The notes beneath the pieces are model-generated. The model saw nothing but the letters and a program-made list of their open reading frames with translations. It was not told the DNA's origin and did not search any database. A stretch of DNA of 64,000 nt from Hansfordia pulvinata (Eukaryota; Ascomycota; Sordariomycetes; Xylariales): contig BJKQ01000042.1 of assembly GCA_006538405.1 (NCBI GenBank), forward strand, positions 1-64,000, read 5' to 3'. Shown in pieces: positions 1 through 15,500 of the stretch (positions are counted from its first letter, which is position 1; each line of letters begins with the position of its first letter). The position numbers and the translations under genes were made by a program.

Positions 1-1034
1 TATCACTTTTAAGATTTATTAAATTTTAAAATAAAGCATAGTAATTAATGTTTTAAAAATGTTTCAATGAAATATTGAAAATATAAAAATAAGCATCCTT
101 TTAAGATTGTTTTAATTTAAGGAAATAAGCAGTTAAAAGCACATATTAATTCAAATCTTAATATTGCTTTAAACATTAATGAAATTATTGAAAATTTACA
201 AGTTTAATATATATCTATTAAAATGAACTTTAAATGACAATATTAGTATAAGGTTTATAACATAAATAATAAAAGTTAAAATAATGTTCTTTGAAATCTA
301 TTTTCAACACGTTTTTACGTTAAAATAAGACGTTTTATTCAGTTATTAATAAAGTTTAAAAGGTTTCTTCGTAAATAATTTTAATTTTAATTCTTTAATC
401 TTGAAAACGACGAAGTACGGTTTTTCTTACGTAAAGTTATATAATATATAAGCTTACTAATAAGTTGCTTTTAAGTCAAGACGCGGACGTGGACTTTTAA
501 ATTAAATTAGATTTTAAGTATATTAATCTTAGCACTTTAAGTTGAATACATAAAAGTAAGTTCAAGTTAATATAAGTACTTCATATTTTAAGCTTATATG
601 TTTTAAAAAATGTTAAATATAAGTATAATAAACGTGTTTAATAAACACCTTTTAAATATATTAACGTTATTAATATAAGATTTATAAAGCTTATTAAAAT
701 TAAATCCATTGATTAGTTACGTTTTTGAAATATCTTAAACTTACTTATAAGAACCGGTTTAAGTTTAATCATAATGAGTTGAGTTATATTACGCTTACAT
801 ATTTTAAATAAATTACGTTAACTCTTTATATATCCTCTTATTAATAGCTTATAAATATCAGGTATATTTAATTAACTTATATCATAAATTTCCAACTTAA
901 TGATATTAATTTTTAAAAGCTTTTTTTAATTATTAGCTCCGTTATTACTTTTAAAACTGTTGAAAGATTACGTTTATTATTAGAAGTGAGAAACCGCGTA
1001 AATAACATAGGTCATAAGGCTTAAACTGACTTAT

Positions 1035-1056
1035 AAGTAACTCACGTGAGTTACTT
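1035..1056. repeat. Perfect 22-bp palindrome centred on CACGTG
   Basis: The two 11-nt halves (AAGTAACTCAC and its reverse complement) meet at a CACGTG core. Related partial copies with ACGTGA/TCACGT cores lie at about 1,105-1,120, 3,110-3,210 and 7,190-7,230. This suggests one decayed repeat family rather than a regulatory E-box. Confidence 0.6.
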
Positions 1057-4000
1057 TAATTCAGTAATTATACAGACTTATGTGATTTTAAATTAAAGTG
1101 AGGTATTCACGTGTATATAAGTGACGTTACATTAAACAGCGACTTCACGTTAGTTACTTTAAGTTACTTATCACTGAACTCACGGATTTAAATTTCTTAC
1201 TTCGTGAAACTTTTATGCTTAAACGTGAGCTTTATAAGCCGTAAACTTTTTTTTCACCTTGCAAATAATTAAAATAAGATAAACAAGGGAGTAAAAGTAA
1301 GATTCATAACTTGAAGCATTATTTGAAATTAAGTTAATAAGTTATAAGCTTAATATAGGCCTTTTCAATTTTGTTAAGTATGTTAGCTTAATATTATTAC
1401 TTTGATTTATTATGAATGTGTTATTTTAATATACATAAATAAGCCATATATATGTATATATAAAATATTAAAATTAGCTTCATAATCTTTCATCACCGTT
1501 AATAACTTAATCTAATATATTTCATTAATGATAAATTGTATATGTTAGAAATTATGTTTTTATTTTTAAATAATTCAAATTCATCTCTTTTTTAAATCAG
1601 CTTAAAGTATTATGATAAAACTTTATATGTTTAAGGTTATATAAAGCTTCTTATTAAACAGATTTTATTTAACTTAATGGGTTTAATAATATGATAACGT
1701 ATATATATAAACTTCAATCAAAGAGTTAAGTAACTTATATAACTTTATAATTCACGTACGTTAACTTAAATCAACTTATTATTAGCATTAATAAAATAAA
1801 AATAATCTTTAAGTTTATTTAAAAATAATATTATTTAATATACGTGAATCAAAAAGCTTTTTAAAGGTACCGCCCGTAAGTTACTTTAGATTTTACTTAA
1901 GTTATATAATCTATTTTATTAATATGATTTATAAATATGAATGAAGCACGCGAGACATATTAGCTTTCTTATAAACTAAATAGTATCTCACTATAAAAAA
2001 CATTAATAAACACTTTTAATACAGTTTTATAAGGAATAAGAAGACTAATGTTAATAAAAATATAAAATCATGAATTTTTAATTTTTAATTAAAAGATTAA
2101 CTCGCTTATTTATATCTAGATAAAGACATCTTTTAGCATGTTAACTATCACGACTTTTTTTTATAATATACCTAAGCTTATAGTACTTTAAAATTATAAT
2201 TTAATTTTTAAAATTAATTCTTATCGTAACTGCTACTTTCTCAAGTAAAATCAATAGAATCATTTTCCTCAAATTTGTAAATAAATGTAAAAGGGCAAAC
2301 GTTACATATATTATAAAACTATAAAAAAGAAAAGAATCAACATTAAAGCCGTTTAGCTTTTACTGCTTTTTTTATTCAATCTCTATATCGTATAATACAT
2401 TTATTTACTTTATGAACTTTTAGTAAATAATAACCATTTTATAGTGTCTTTACTTTTATTATTATGACCGCGACCACGTGTATAATTATCAAACTTGATT
2501 TTCATTTTATCCTTATGTTACTCTTATATAATATTAACGAAAAGTCGTTATAATTTTTTTTACTTTTATAATTTTATAAAAAGTCGATATATTTATATAT
2601 AAAACAAGATTTATTTACTTAAAAGTGCATTTACAGGATAATAACATTAAACAAGGCGAAAAAGTTCATTAAAACTACATGTAAGTAATAAGTGTGATAT
2701 ATACATTATAAAAGTTAATAAAAGCCATTAGCTTTAATAATAGAAATTAGTTATTAATCAGGTAAGAAGAATGAAATAGAATGATAATTATCACTTATAT
2801 CTAGATTTTAAATACCTTATAAGTAAGATAGTTTTTAATTAGCTGTTAATCCTAAAAATACAATTAAAAGTGGTTATGATTAAATTTAAGTTAACTAGAA
2901 TTAACTCCCGAGACTTAATTAATTATTTGATATAAAATTATATTAATTATATGGATACGAATTCTGATATAACATTAACTTTACCATATTCAACTTATCT
3001 ATATAAATTAAGTTTATTACTATTTAAATAATCGTTCTCGAATTTATAGTTTAAGAACTAATGAATAGCTTAAAATGAACAGTATAAAGGCTATAATTAG
3101 TAATCAGTTAACTCGAGTTAACTCACGTAAATCATTAACTTACGTGAATTTTATTAACGTGAAATCAGATTTATATAAGTTACTTACCTTATTAATTTAA
3201 ATCAGCTCACGTGAATTAAATCTACCTATAACTTAACTTACGGATCTCTTTCATTTAAGTTATTTAATAGAATCATTATTATTAAGCTTCATTTTGATTT
3301 ATGTGAAACAATGAAACATTTTTTACTTTAACTTTCTACTTATTAATATTAATTTAAAACTTAATTGTATTAATTCATTTTGTTATTATGTACTTGCTTA
3401 AAATTAAAGTCATCTTAATTACATTATATTCATACTCTTTATAACGTTTTATACTTAAAGACTGTTTTTCTAAATCCGTTTATAGACTTATAAGTAACGT
3501 AAAGTAACTTATATAAGTTAATGATCTACTTTAAAGTAAGATAGATTCGTATAAAACAGTAAAACCAGTGATTTAAAATAAGTCACGTTAATTACTTATA
3601 ATTTAACTTAAGATTTATAATTCGTAATATTAACCTTTATTAAAGCACCTTAAGTAGGATTAAGATTAATAAACTTAAAAAGAGTGACCTAAATTGATTG
3701 GAAATAAGTAATTATCTTTATATACTTATTTCCGGTAAAAGCTAAATTTTTTACTTATTACATTCTTTATAAACTTATAAATATTTAACAATATTCTTCG
3801 AACTTAAATATATAATAAACTGAGTTTAATCTTATAAAATAAGATTAATTTAACTATTTATTTCAAGTTAACTTAAGTATTATTAAGTTTAAATCATATT
3901 ATAAAAGTCACATATAACACTTAAGAATTACGAAATTAAAAGGAAATCCGTAATTTAACTTAATTTTAAACAAGTTAATATATATATATTTATAAGCTGA

Positions 4001-7000
4001 TTTTAAGTAACTCACATTTACTTGAGATTTTTTACGTTTCTTTACAACTACCGAGGGTCGGTACTTTACCGGACTTAAATATAACCCTGGTAAGCTACTT
4101 ATAGGTCAATCTATATTTTAACTTATAATTTAAACTTAAAATCTATTTTAATCACTTATTAAGCATTTATAACTTAATAAATGTAACGTGCTTAATTAAT
4201 TTGTCTTATGAGAAATTATAAATAAACTATAAGCCGCTTAAACTTTATTTTTCAGTTTTAATTAATTTAAGTATATTTCAATTTGTTTAGTTTTATATAT
4301 AATAATAATAAGAATTATTAATAAGCTATTTATTAAATTATCATTAAAAATTAAACAATGAACTACGGAAATGAAGTATATATGGCGTTTTAAGATTAAT
4401 ATATTTGAAATCATAATATTAATTAAACAAAAAGAAAATCAAAAAAGACTGGGTTAACATCAAGTTTAAAAACTATAAATAAGGAACACTTTAAGTTTTT
4501 ACGTCTTCCATATATCTATAATATTTGAAATCTTATTTTTATTATCATTCTTAAAGTTTTATATTATTTATTCTTATAAATTACTTATGTTAGTTTTAGT
4601 TAAGTTTTAAGTATTAAGCGTATTTAATTTATTTGTGATAAATACTTATATTAAATATCTGTATTAAACTATATAAAGATTATTGATAGCTTTATTAAAG
4701 CTTATAGAAATTTAAATAATAGAAACCTAACATAAACTATACATTTAATAGCCTATAAGAAGATAATCATGTTAAATATTAACGACAAGGCACGTAAGTC
4801 ATGTAAAACTATAACTTAAAATTTATAATCAATAAGCTGAACTTTACTTTTAAGAATAAAAGTTAGTTGCTTATTTATATGAACGGTAATTAATTAAAGC
4901 GTACTTAACTTACCCTTATTAACGCTTACGTTTATAAAATCAACTTATAAACTTGTTTTTTAAACGTATAAAAGACTTTTAAAATATAAAATATAGACTT
5001 AATTGATTTAATATGATATTGATGAAAACTAATAAATCTATCTTTATAAACTATTTTAAAATCAAGTAAGATTAAAAATAATTAATTATTAAAAGCAACG
5101 ATCTCCGGTCTTTACTTTGTTTATTTCAATAGGCTTATTTTAAATTTTAATCTATATTCAATAAAAAGATTTGCGTATTTTCAGCGTAGACAATTTTTAC
5201 AGCTTACTATAATCTTTAATTTCATACTTTCATTGAATCTGAACCTATTTTGCCTTTCTTATAATATACCATCAAAACGAGAAAAAACAGCGTTAAATTA
5301 AACTTCTCTTGTAATATTTAAATTAACTATTATAAATTGGATGTAATAAGAATAAAACCTGTTCATTTAGCATTTACGTCGAATTCGTACTTTAAGATAG
5401 TGTTAGCTTAATACTTATTTTAAATAAAAAGCGTTTATTTCAATAAAAAGATAAAAGAGAGCGGGGGAAATAAAGGCTTCGAAACTGCCTTATTATAATA
5501 TCACTTACGTGGGCTGATATTATCAATCTTTTAAGGTAACGTACGAAAGTTATCTTATAGATAGCTTTATATTTCTTATTAACGGTTAAAGGTCTTTTTT
5601 TTAATATAGTAATGTTTTTTATTTTATCAAACCAAATTCATATTAAATTACAATTAATCTTAAGTAGTTTTTCTTTTTTAATAACTGAAAATATATAATT
5701 AAGCTTATTCTTACTTATAAAGCTAAGCTGATTAAGTATTTAATGGCGTTACATTATTATAATAAATAACTGCTATTATAAGTTATTAAATAATCAAGTT
5801 TAAAAACAAACTTTGCTTTTATCTTAATTTTAAAGCCGGAATATTCAAGTGAACGCGTCTATTTTTCATAAGATTGATATTCTTCATTGATATTCCAAAA
5901 AATATAAAGATAAACTTTTAATAAATAGTAAGTTTATATATATAATAAACCTATTACAGCTTATTTCTTTGTTTTATTTCTTTATTCTTCAATTTTCAGT
6001 AATATTTAAGTTTTAAATAAAAAGAGATATTAAGTAAAATAAAAAGAAATATTAATTATAATGAAAAGAGATATTAATTAAAAAAAAAGAGATACTAATT
6101 ATAATTCAAAGAACGAAGAGACTATAAGTCGACGAGTGGAATTTTAAAAGCTTATAAATATCTAATAGTTTAATTCTTTATAAATAATTATGTTATTATG
6201 TAACTTATTATTATATATTATAATACGGAATTATATACGTAAAGAAGTTTTCAATTAATAAAATATATATTAATACGTACCGTAGTATTTAATAATTAAA
6301 CCATTAATATAAAATAAGGTACGGAATCTTCATTTTTGTAAGCTATTGAAAATTAAAAAAGAACCTTTCAACTTATATAAATTCAATTAGTTTAAACATT
6401 TTTATAAACTTATTTCAATATTAAAAATAACATATAATCGGAGTTTATATATAACTTATAAGAATCAGCTTATACGGATTATTTACTTACTTAAATTATT
6501 TATTTTTTAATGTCCATTTCACGTAAAATTCGAGTTTTATTAACTTTAAGTAATTCATATTAATCACTTTTAATTTAAGTCACGGATTAATACTTATTTA
6601 CTTTGAAAACTATTTCCCGTTTTAAAGGAAATTAAATCAATGAAATAAGTTCTTTTCATCATTAATAGTCTTATTTAATCCGTAAGGATTTACTTATAAA
6701 AATAAGATTATTAGCATATTAATTAAAGCTATTTAAACGTAATATAAGTTAAATTGTTTATTTATATATATATATATATTAACTTTACTATTTATGAAAC
6801 TATAATGTTAAAATGAGTAATGTCCCATAAGTTTCATAAAAAAGTTTCTATTATTTTATGTTTAATATTAATAAGGTTAAAACACTGATCGCGTACAGAC
6901 TTAATTTAATTTATGTTTAATTTAAAGAACGTAATTTAAGTTACTTAATATAATAAAATTAAGTGTTATATTTTAAAAGTATATTTAGTTATAGATTCAA

Positions 7001-8218
7001 CTTAATTAATTTAAATACACTCGATATAAGTATTTATAATAAGAATAATATAGGTAAGTATAATATATTTAAAATAAGTAGATTGCTTATTTATTTCTTG
7101 CGTTAATAAGATAAGGTTACTAATATTATATTTATAAATAAACCGTTGAATTTTGTTATTTAAGATTTAAAACGTATAGTTTAACCTATAATTCACGTAA
7201 ATTATATCACTTATTTAAATTAAGTTACGTGGTATACTGTTAAAAATAACTTAAATTCATAACTTTTCGATACTTTTGTTAATAATAGTATAAACAGCTG
7301 AAAAATAATATAAGTCATTATAATTAATCTTTAATTTAAGATAAGTCATTATTTAAAAGTCGGGGCTTTTATTAATTAATTATCATAAAGTTTACTTTTA
7401 TAAATTTTATTTAAGAAACACGGTAAGAAAACACTTATTTTATAAAATGTTATAAGTTATTAAATCTTCACTTATTTCTTATTAATAATTCATTAATAAT
7501 ATAACATATATCTTTAATATATACCTTTATGCATCTTAATTTATTATTATTAATATATTTAATTTTAATAATATATATATATATATATATTACTTATATT
7601 AAAAGAAAATCCAATTATATAAGGTATAATATAACTGATTTCTTTTTGTTTAATAATTATTAAATCTTTATTCTTATACGGCTTATATTTTTTTTATAAA
7701 AGTCTTTTAATATTAAGCTAAGGCAGGCTTATCGTTTAATCATACCTATTTTAAGGGTAAGACCAGGAGTTTATAAGGATATATAAGAGTAAAACGCGCT
7801 CCTTACGCAAATAAATTATAAGAATTATACCCCTTTTTTTATATAAAAATTTATACTTAAGTTTTTACTTATTTACTTAACGCATATATGACTCTTTTAA
7901 ATCTTACTTTAAGTGTTAAATCATTATTATTTTATGTTAATCTCCTTTTAATTAAACGGATTCTCGTCGGAAAATTAAGCCTTTTATTAAGAATCATACG
8001 TATTATAAAGGAAGCCTTTCACTTAACTCCTTTAAATAGCTTAACCCTTTTCACACTTAAGCCCTTATATCTCCTTTCCCGCACACTTAAATTCTTATTA
8101 ATCTTATTATTAAATCGCTTTAATTAAATAGATTTTAGCCTTTTTAAAGGCAGAACCGGGCGTTTTATATAATACTTAATTTATTAACGATATTATTCCC
8201 CTCCTGTGCGGTGCTTCC

Positions 8219-8238
8219 CGTGGGCTTAATAGCCCACG
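8219..8238. repeat. 8-bp perfect hairpin in GC island
   Basis: CGTGGGCT, a TAAT loop and AGCCCACG form a perfect stem in the only sizeable GC-richer patch of the left AT block. It may be a fragment of a structured element. No tRNA or terminator context is visible around it. Confidence 0.5.
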
Positions 8239-9599
8239 AGTCGAACTAAAATTTAAGTAGTGCTGCTTATTAACGCCTTATTATTTAAGGTTATTACGGC
8301 GCCTTAAATTAATATACGTTTATCTAAATTCAAAAAAAGTAGCTTATATTAATAAACTTTTATTTTTAATATAAGCTTTACTTAAAACTAATAATTAAAC
8401 TACAAGCTTCACTTAAAACTGAAAACTAATTATATCTAAAAAAATTATTTAACTTTTTTATTATTTTAATTCTTTAATTTTTAAGTTAAGTTTATCTCTT
8501 TAATTAAATAAGGTTATATATGTTTTAATTTATCTTAAATAATATAAACTTAAGTTAAAACTTACTTTTAATTTTTTTTAAAACTCGAATATTTAACATG
8601 TATAATCTTAATATTTATATTATAAAAACTCGTTATTTCTTTTCTTAAAAATGACCTTTTTTGTCTTTATAATTTATATAAAATATTATATAATATTCTT
8701 AAAAGGTCTTAAATTAATTATAAATAAAAACATATTTTATATAGAATCTTATAATATTAAGAGTTTCTTATTAAAGTAAACACTTTTAATATTATTTTAC
8801 GTATACCGTAAAATAAATTAAGTAAAAGTCGAATATTAATTAAATACACTTACTTTTATTTCATAATAATTTTGAGTACTTATTATAAAACTTTTAATAT
8901 AGCCTTTATATTAATATACGAGTATATATAAAGCTGTTATAAAACTTGAAATATATATATATATATATACTTAATTATAAAATCTATATTAATTTTATAT
9001 CTTTTATTTGGTTTTTCATTTTAAAGCTTAACTTATAAAGAAAACTTTTTATAATGACTAAAATATTATATAATTAAAGAACCATTAAGATTAAAGCACT
9101 TATTTCTTAATTTTATTATTAATAATATTTTCATAATTCAAATATAAACATATTCATAATGATTATATTATTTTATTTTATAATAAATTATAAAAAACTT
9201 TAATTTAATTTTAATTCTATAATTATATACGTAATGATATATATTAAAGACTGAATAATTACTTAATATGCATTAAAAGTAAAATTAAAAGGCATTGAAA
9301 GTTAATATTAATTATTTATTAATTGAAATAAGATACAATAAAAGTTTCATTGTTAAGAATCGTCTTTTGTTTTAAGTTTTCGTTCCACGTAAGTAAATAT
9401 TTAATTTAATAATATATTATTATTATTATTTAACTTATACATACTTCAGATAAACCCGTCTTTTACGAGTTTTAAAATAATATAAGAAGTTTAAAAAAAT
9501 ACTTTCTTATATTATGTTTCCCGTATTACTTCTTCTTTTATAAAAAAAAATCGTAAGGCTGACTTAAAACGGGTGGAGTTTTCGCTTAAAAGCTTAACG

Positions 9600-12500
9600 A
9601 CCCTGTGTCACGGTGCTATCATCAGTGCGGTTAAGGCCGCCCCCGTGTGACTGCGCCGATAATGCCTTATTCTTACCGGACTCCCTCGTTTATATATATA
9701 CGGACAGGCTACGCTTGTTTACTATTTATAAAGCAAGAATCCGTCTTGCTTTACGAATATACTGCCTTTCCTTTAATTGCACCTAACGTACGTACGCCGT
9801 GCTGTTACACACTATTAAGTAAGATAAGGCCGAGGGGGGGGCGGTCCTTCGAAGTCGTTATCGTTGTACTTTTCACTCACCTGTCCGCTCTTAAATTATA
9901 TAATAAACGCAGTCTCGCTCTGTGTAATCCGGGAACCGCTTAAAGACTATCTTCAAAGCCGCTATATAAGGGGCGAACGGGAGCAGATACGTCGCAGATC
10001 GGTAAAACGGTGGATGCTTTATAAAAGTGATTATAGCTAGTTATATCAGTACGAAAAATAATAGCCAGCTCGTCTTTCGGCACCGCGAAGGCCATATCGA
10101 AGCTTGTGTTCCTTGCAGAGATGTGTCGTTAACAGGTGGTAAGATAATCTTATCAAAGCGGACACATAAGTAGAATCGGTAGTTCACGAGGTTTATTAAG
10201 CATAATCATGTATAATAAGTAAGTTGCTTTACATAGTGCCGTCTCTTAATTATATCAAGGCGATGGAAACTGACACTCGATCAGCATTAATAAAAACTTC
10301 TTCGCACCTCTAATAGCCCTCTTTCCATGCTCCGCGGCCCCGATTCATTTAAATATGTCGGCCTATACAGACTCGTATTTCCTTGTACAGTGGCGTAAGC
10401 CATGTGATTAAACGTGACTTACTGAACTTTTTAGGTGAACGTGAATACGTACATTCTAGAAATCGGGAGTGATTCCTAAGAGTCTATAATGGCAGCTTAC
10501 ACACGCGAGCGGGCATGGAAGCGTAAGAGTTCCTGTATCTATAAGGGGCACCCCAACTTAGCCTTCGGCGTGGTCCCGAATGCTCGAGCTCGTCGGCATT
10601 GCTGGCTGCTTATATTCGCAAGTACTCGTACACCCACGCTATCGACGACGAACGAGCTCGTCCCTTAGCTAATTGCTTAATATAGGCGACTTACTCGATC
10701 CAGCCTCGCTACCTCCCGGTCTTCCTCAACCTTAAGGAGCAAAAGGGAATCATGTTTCTATGTCTCAGCCTCGGCGACGGGCTGTTGCGGACGAGATTCA
10801 CCTTGAAAGGCCATAATCGCTTAATTGCTGGGGATGTAGGCGCACGTCGGCGCCATCCATGGCCTTAATGGTCCACTCATAGCAGTGTTCATGAACAGCT
10901 CTTAAACCCACGATTAGGCGAGCGAGACGATGCTGAATTGTGGTTAACACGTCCCTCACGGCCTAAGTGATCACTTTTAGCATCCCTCACATGTTTCGGG
11001 CTTCTCTGGCGGAGCTGACTGACATCTATCAAGAGTAGAAGACTGCACGCTGACAGGATTTGGCTTAAATTCTGCTTCAGTGGCCACTCTGACTTGCCCG
11101 TTACTATCTATCTTTTAGCGACGGGGGCATGTGTCGAGTCGGAGTCCGAGCCTTGACATCACCGCGGTATTCCTGGCCGGTTTGGCGATCATGGAAAAGT
11201 GAATTCCTATCTCATCGAGACATTAAAGTAATTCAAGTCGAAGGGCCTAACATCGCACCTCCTCCACTTGAATCTTAGGCAGGCTGGGTGAGTTAACCTA
11301 GGATGGGCTGCACGCGCCCCTTCCGGTGCCTGCTTGCTAGTCGAATACCGCTTCTTCTCGCTCTCACCCGTCCCCGTCTTCCCCCCATTCGAGCAGAACG
11401 GAGCCGCGGGCAATAGGCCAGGTACTCGAATGGATCTGAACGAGCTGGACGACAGTTAAGAGAAGACCGAAGAAACAGCTGGCACTGGAGCCGATCAACC
11501 GTTTATTCCTCTAACGCAGGCCGTCGCGACTGCCGGCTCCTCGCCGCTGGTCCAGCCAGTGGCGCGGCCGAGTAGGGAGCTGGCAACGTCGACCTCGGAC
11601 TCGTCGCTCTCGGCTATCTAGCCCGCTCCTGCCAACCTGGAGAGGCCGGGCGGGACGGAGAGCAGAGGAGGCGCGCGGATCTCACCAATCGCTCTGTCTT
11701 ACCTGGTCGCCTCACTTTAAGCAGTTACTTAAGTCATCACTGCCCCTTACGTTCAGTCATAACTAACAGTGACAGCTGAGGACGGCACGTGGTTTCCGGT
11801 GGTCGGTGGGCTACGCAGGGGCTTTCACCATTCAGAAAGTCACAGAAGCCCGGTCCGTCTTCAATGCTAGAAGTTCGTCTTGCTAAGTCACGATGAAGTC
11901 AGCCATCCCGTCAGTCAATCAATCCAGCTTACTCCCGTGTCAGTTTCGCCCCTGGCGAGCGGCCCTCCGCCTTAGGCAGCTCTGAGAGGGTAATAAACTG
12001 CCGTTTCTCTATGCCAGTGAATTCGTTGGTACCGGGCTGTTTCCAAGCTACGGAGGCCTCAGATCGTTGTAGGAGACTGCCTTAAAAGACCATGCCAGTG
12101 CCCTTTGCTTCGATGCAAAGGCCCGTACGGGACGGGCCAAAGGCGACTCGGGCATGACTTTCGAGGTACGTGGTCTAGCTCTTACGTGTGGGCAAGTAGC
12201 AGTATGTGCAGGCCGGGCCAGACCACGTTCGATAGCTAATACTTTAATAGCCAAGATAAGAGTGACGAGAATGGCGAACGGGGTGGAGGAAAGCCAGTGT
12301 CCCTTAATATGTGCGCCCGGGTGACAGGTTGAGACAGCAAAAAACGGACAGATGGTTATCGCTAAGGTGAAGGAATCAATGCTAAGGGAGATGGGGTCTT
12401 AAGAGAGTGGCCGTATCGGCGCTGCTGCGGCGAGATGGCCTCGAGGCGGTGCGTTAAAGTGCGGGTCGCTAGTGGTCCCGGGCGCGGTTAAAAAAGGTGA

Positions 12501-15500
12501 TAAGAAGAAGACGAAGGAGAGTAGATCATCGGGAGAAGACCTAGCGAAGACCTTTGAGCTGCGGAGCATCTTAGTGCAGAATGGATAGAATGGCATGTTT
12601 GAAGGCTATAATATATCTTGATATAAAGACGGGCAAGAAAAGGACGAAAGCTGACGAGACGACGGCGAGTGAAGCTAGAAGATTGCTTGCGATTACTGCT
12701 CCTCTTATCCGATCGACCACGACACAGCGCGACCGTAAAGCTTAACTTTCTCGTTAAATACCTTAGCGACCCGGAATGGTAGAATCAGGAGCCGGGGTGA
12801 CGACACGGCGTAAAAGCCGGCGCGGCCATGCCGGCGTCGAGTCCGCAACTCGCTCCGTGTCAAGATGACAAGCAAGTCGGGTGAGCTGTCCTCCAGTCCC
12901 TCCGTCCCAGCGTCGCATCATCGTATGTATGTGCGTAGTCGACCATTAATGCCTGTGATGAAGTAATAGCTGGCTAAGTTGGTTCTTGTAATCGGTGTCT
13001 ACCAGCGGTGTCTGATACCTAGCTCGCGGCATAAGGAATCAAGAAAGCGGCAGTCAAGAAGGAATCGACGCTAAAGGGACACCGTGCAAGTCTCTCTATA
13101 TACGGCGGTCGAATACGGAACTTACTCCCCACTGGCCCAGGTCGCGAGCCATTATGACCCGTCTGCCCGAGCCGGTGCCGGTAGAGCTATTCGGCCTTAG
13201 AGTGAGCACTCCGGAGGCATCAGCTGCGTATGCTGTTAATGCTTATGGTATCGAGAGCGCTTCCGGTGCCCGCGACACCTGCCGCGCGTCAGGAAGCACA
13301 CCAGCATGTTCTGGCCTAGGCTGAGGCGCGACTCGGACTCATCGGGCTTGCAAGTCATGATAGGATGGATCCAGTACAGGCGCGGTGGATGCCACTTGGT
13401 AATCAGTATCTTATACCCATAGTTCTCTCTTTAATCAAGGCCAGCTCCCCTTGCATTAAATATTAGAGCCGCCATCGGACAATATCTTTTAGAGACATGC
13501 TTGACAAGGTCTATAGGCTCGCCCAGCCCCGGCAGCATTGAGGGGCTCGCTTTAATGACGTTTAAACTGGTGTCGCCATGGGTAAAGCGCTGGCGAAACC
13601 CCCGCTCTTACCCTTAGACTCTCCTCGCTTCTTCCTCTCTATCATCGTTATCATCAGCTCCTATAACACAGCCTCACGTTGGGATTTACAGGCCTGTGTC
13701 CACTTCTGGGCCACTGGCAATGCCCAGCAAATAGCAGCAGCAGAGATGCTCCAGCCAGAAGCCAGCCAGGCATGACAGCTTTTGCTGCGAGATGCTGAAC
13801 ATGCACGAATCCGTAGTCTCGTCTTTTCCCTTGGGGCTTTATGGCGCGCCCATATCGGTCGCTGATGGTAGAACGGCACACACTTTGTCCTTCTCTGAAG
13901 TTTGAGCTGTCAAGTCTTAATAGAGTGGGAGTGTAAAGAGACATGCCCAGTCCGTTACTATGGGTCTTAGCAGCGCTATTGTCTGGAACGTTCGCTTTCA
14001 GGCCTGCCGACAATCCGGCCTGAGCTTGGGTACTCCTGCTCTTGCAGCCATGCTAAGATGGCCCAGCGCGCTTGCAACCGCGTGTTTCGCGACTTGCGTA
14101 ACCGCCTTTGCCGAAACCTTTTAGGCTCGGGTAGATGGGTGTCGAGGATGGTGCAGCGCGACCTGGTCTTCACTAACGACCTTTGCTTCCAAAGTGACAG
14201 GTGTATGTTGTAATCGTCAGCGGGCACGGCTTCGGGAAGCATTCTCTTAATCGCTGGCGCCATGGATTTGGACCTGTCGCCATACATTTAAAGGTCGGGT
14301 TGCAATTCGATTCAGTGTTCCTTATAAGTCATGGTCTGCGTAAGTGAGCTGGGTCTGGGAGTTGCGGTGCTCTGCGAAGAGACGCAAAGTGACAGATCAC
14401 GTCGATCGGAGGGCGTCGGGTCACAGCAGATCAGCCGTAGCTAAGGTACTCGTACGGGATGGTGGATGGGTCCTGACTCCAATGCGCTTGCAAATGAAGA
14501 TGTCAACTCGTCAATGAAACTCGGCCTCTTTATCATAAGCGGGCTGCGATTGCGGCTGCGTGCTTGACTCGGCGGACGGGTGGCGGGGCGCTGGACCGAC
14601 CAGCCACATCTTCAGCATCTGAACTTCGACCCATCTTGTGCGTCGCCCGGCGAGGGGCAAGGCAAGATGGACGCGCCAGGCTGTTTGAATAGCACTGCTA
14701 AGTCAGTGGCGTGACCAGATCGTGCCTGTAGAATTATCGCACGTTCATTAGCAGGCGTTTGCGATAAGAGCCACACAGGCAAAGGTATACAGCTGCGGCG
14801 ATTGAGCCGCGTGGGATGCTCAGATCGCTCAGTACATACCGTCGCGTCACGGTCCCATCGCTGCCGTGGGCCATTCTTAGCCTCAGTGGTCTGCTTGCGC
14901 TGGTATTCCGGCCCAGCCCCGGTGTGATAAGATTAAGGCGCCTGGAGGAGGGACACTGGGGCTGGCCCCTTGGAGGGCGAGTCAGAGGCGAAGTTAGAGG
15001 CCGTGGTGGGTCGGTTCACGGCGTTGTCGTACATGGTCGTGTTGATGAGCGTGGTGGACATTCGAGGCACGAATGCGTGCACAGGTCCACGAGGAGATAC
15101 ACCTGCCGTGTACCGGTCAAGGTACTTGCGCACGCGTGTGGCAGGCACTTAAGTAGCCCCGCATCGCGTACGCGTCGCGTGCTTCACGTTAGCGCGCCTT
15201 CGATATGAGAACGCCAGTGTCAACCAAAGCAGAGAGACGAGCGGCACTTGAAAGTGCGGCAGGTCATCTCCGAGACGCTGCCCGCGTCATGCACAGGACC
15301 CTGGGTACTTAATACCTGACATACCGTGCGCCGTGCTCCCGGCGGTACTTCGAGGCAGACGGGCGGCTCTGCTCCAGATATCATCCAAGATACGGTTCAA
15401 CACCGTCTACTAAGATGTGTCAATCAGTCAATCCGGGACAGAGCCAAGGACTCGATACACGAGCAGCTCGGCCTTAAAGCCGAAGGCCCCCGATCGCACA

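Larger units (their letters stand above)
1..9600. other. AT-rich block, RIP-type isochore, no genes
   Basis: The whole stretch is dominated by A and T with stop codons in every frame, and no ORF in it has protein-like composition. Small GC islands remain near 4,040-4,090 and 8,190-8,240. C and G that survive are often in CpG context (ACGT, CACGTG), which is what RIP leaves behind because it attacks CpA. CpA/TpG are still more common here than in the right-hand block, so decay looks less complete or of a different history. I infer ancient transposon or satellite DNA, probably heterochromatic; no element family can be named. Confidence 0.8.

Noticed and set aside
7888..8127. 79-codon ORF in the left AT block
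   Set aside because: Leu/Ile/Lys-rich low-complexity translation expected of AT-rich DNA; no motif or context.
8225..8250. GTTCGACTC-like B box on the minus strand, possible tRNA
   Set aside because: No A box, anticodon stem or acceptor stem can be built at tRNA spacing; the sequence forms a simple hairpin instead.
14816..15208. 130-codon plus-strand ORF with a minus-strand mirror
   Set aside because: Arg/Gly/Val-rich GC-driven translation with no start context, splice sites or domain.
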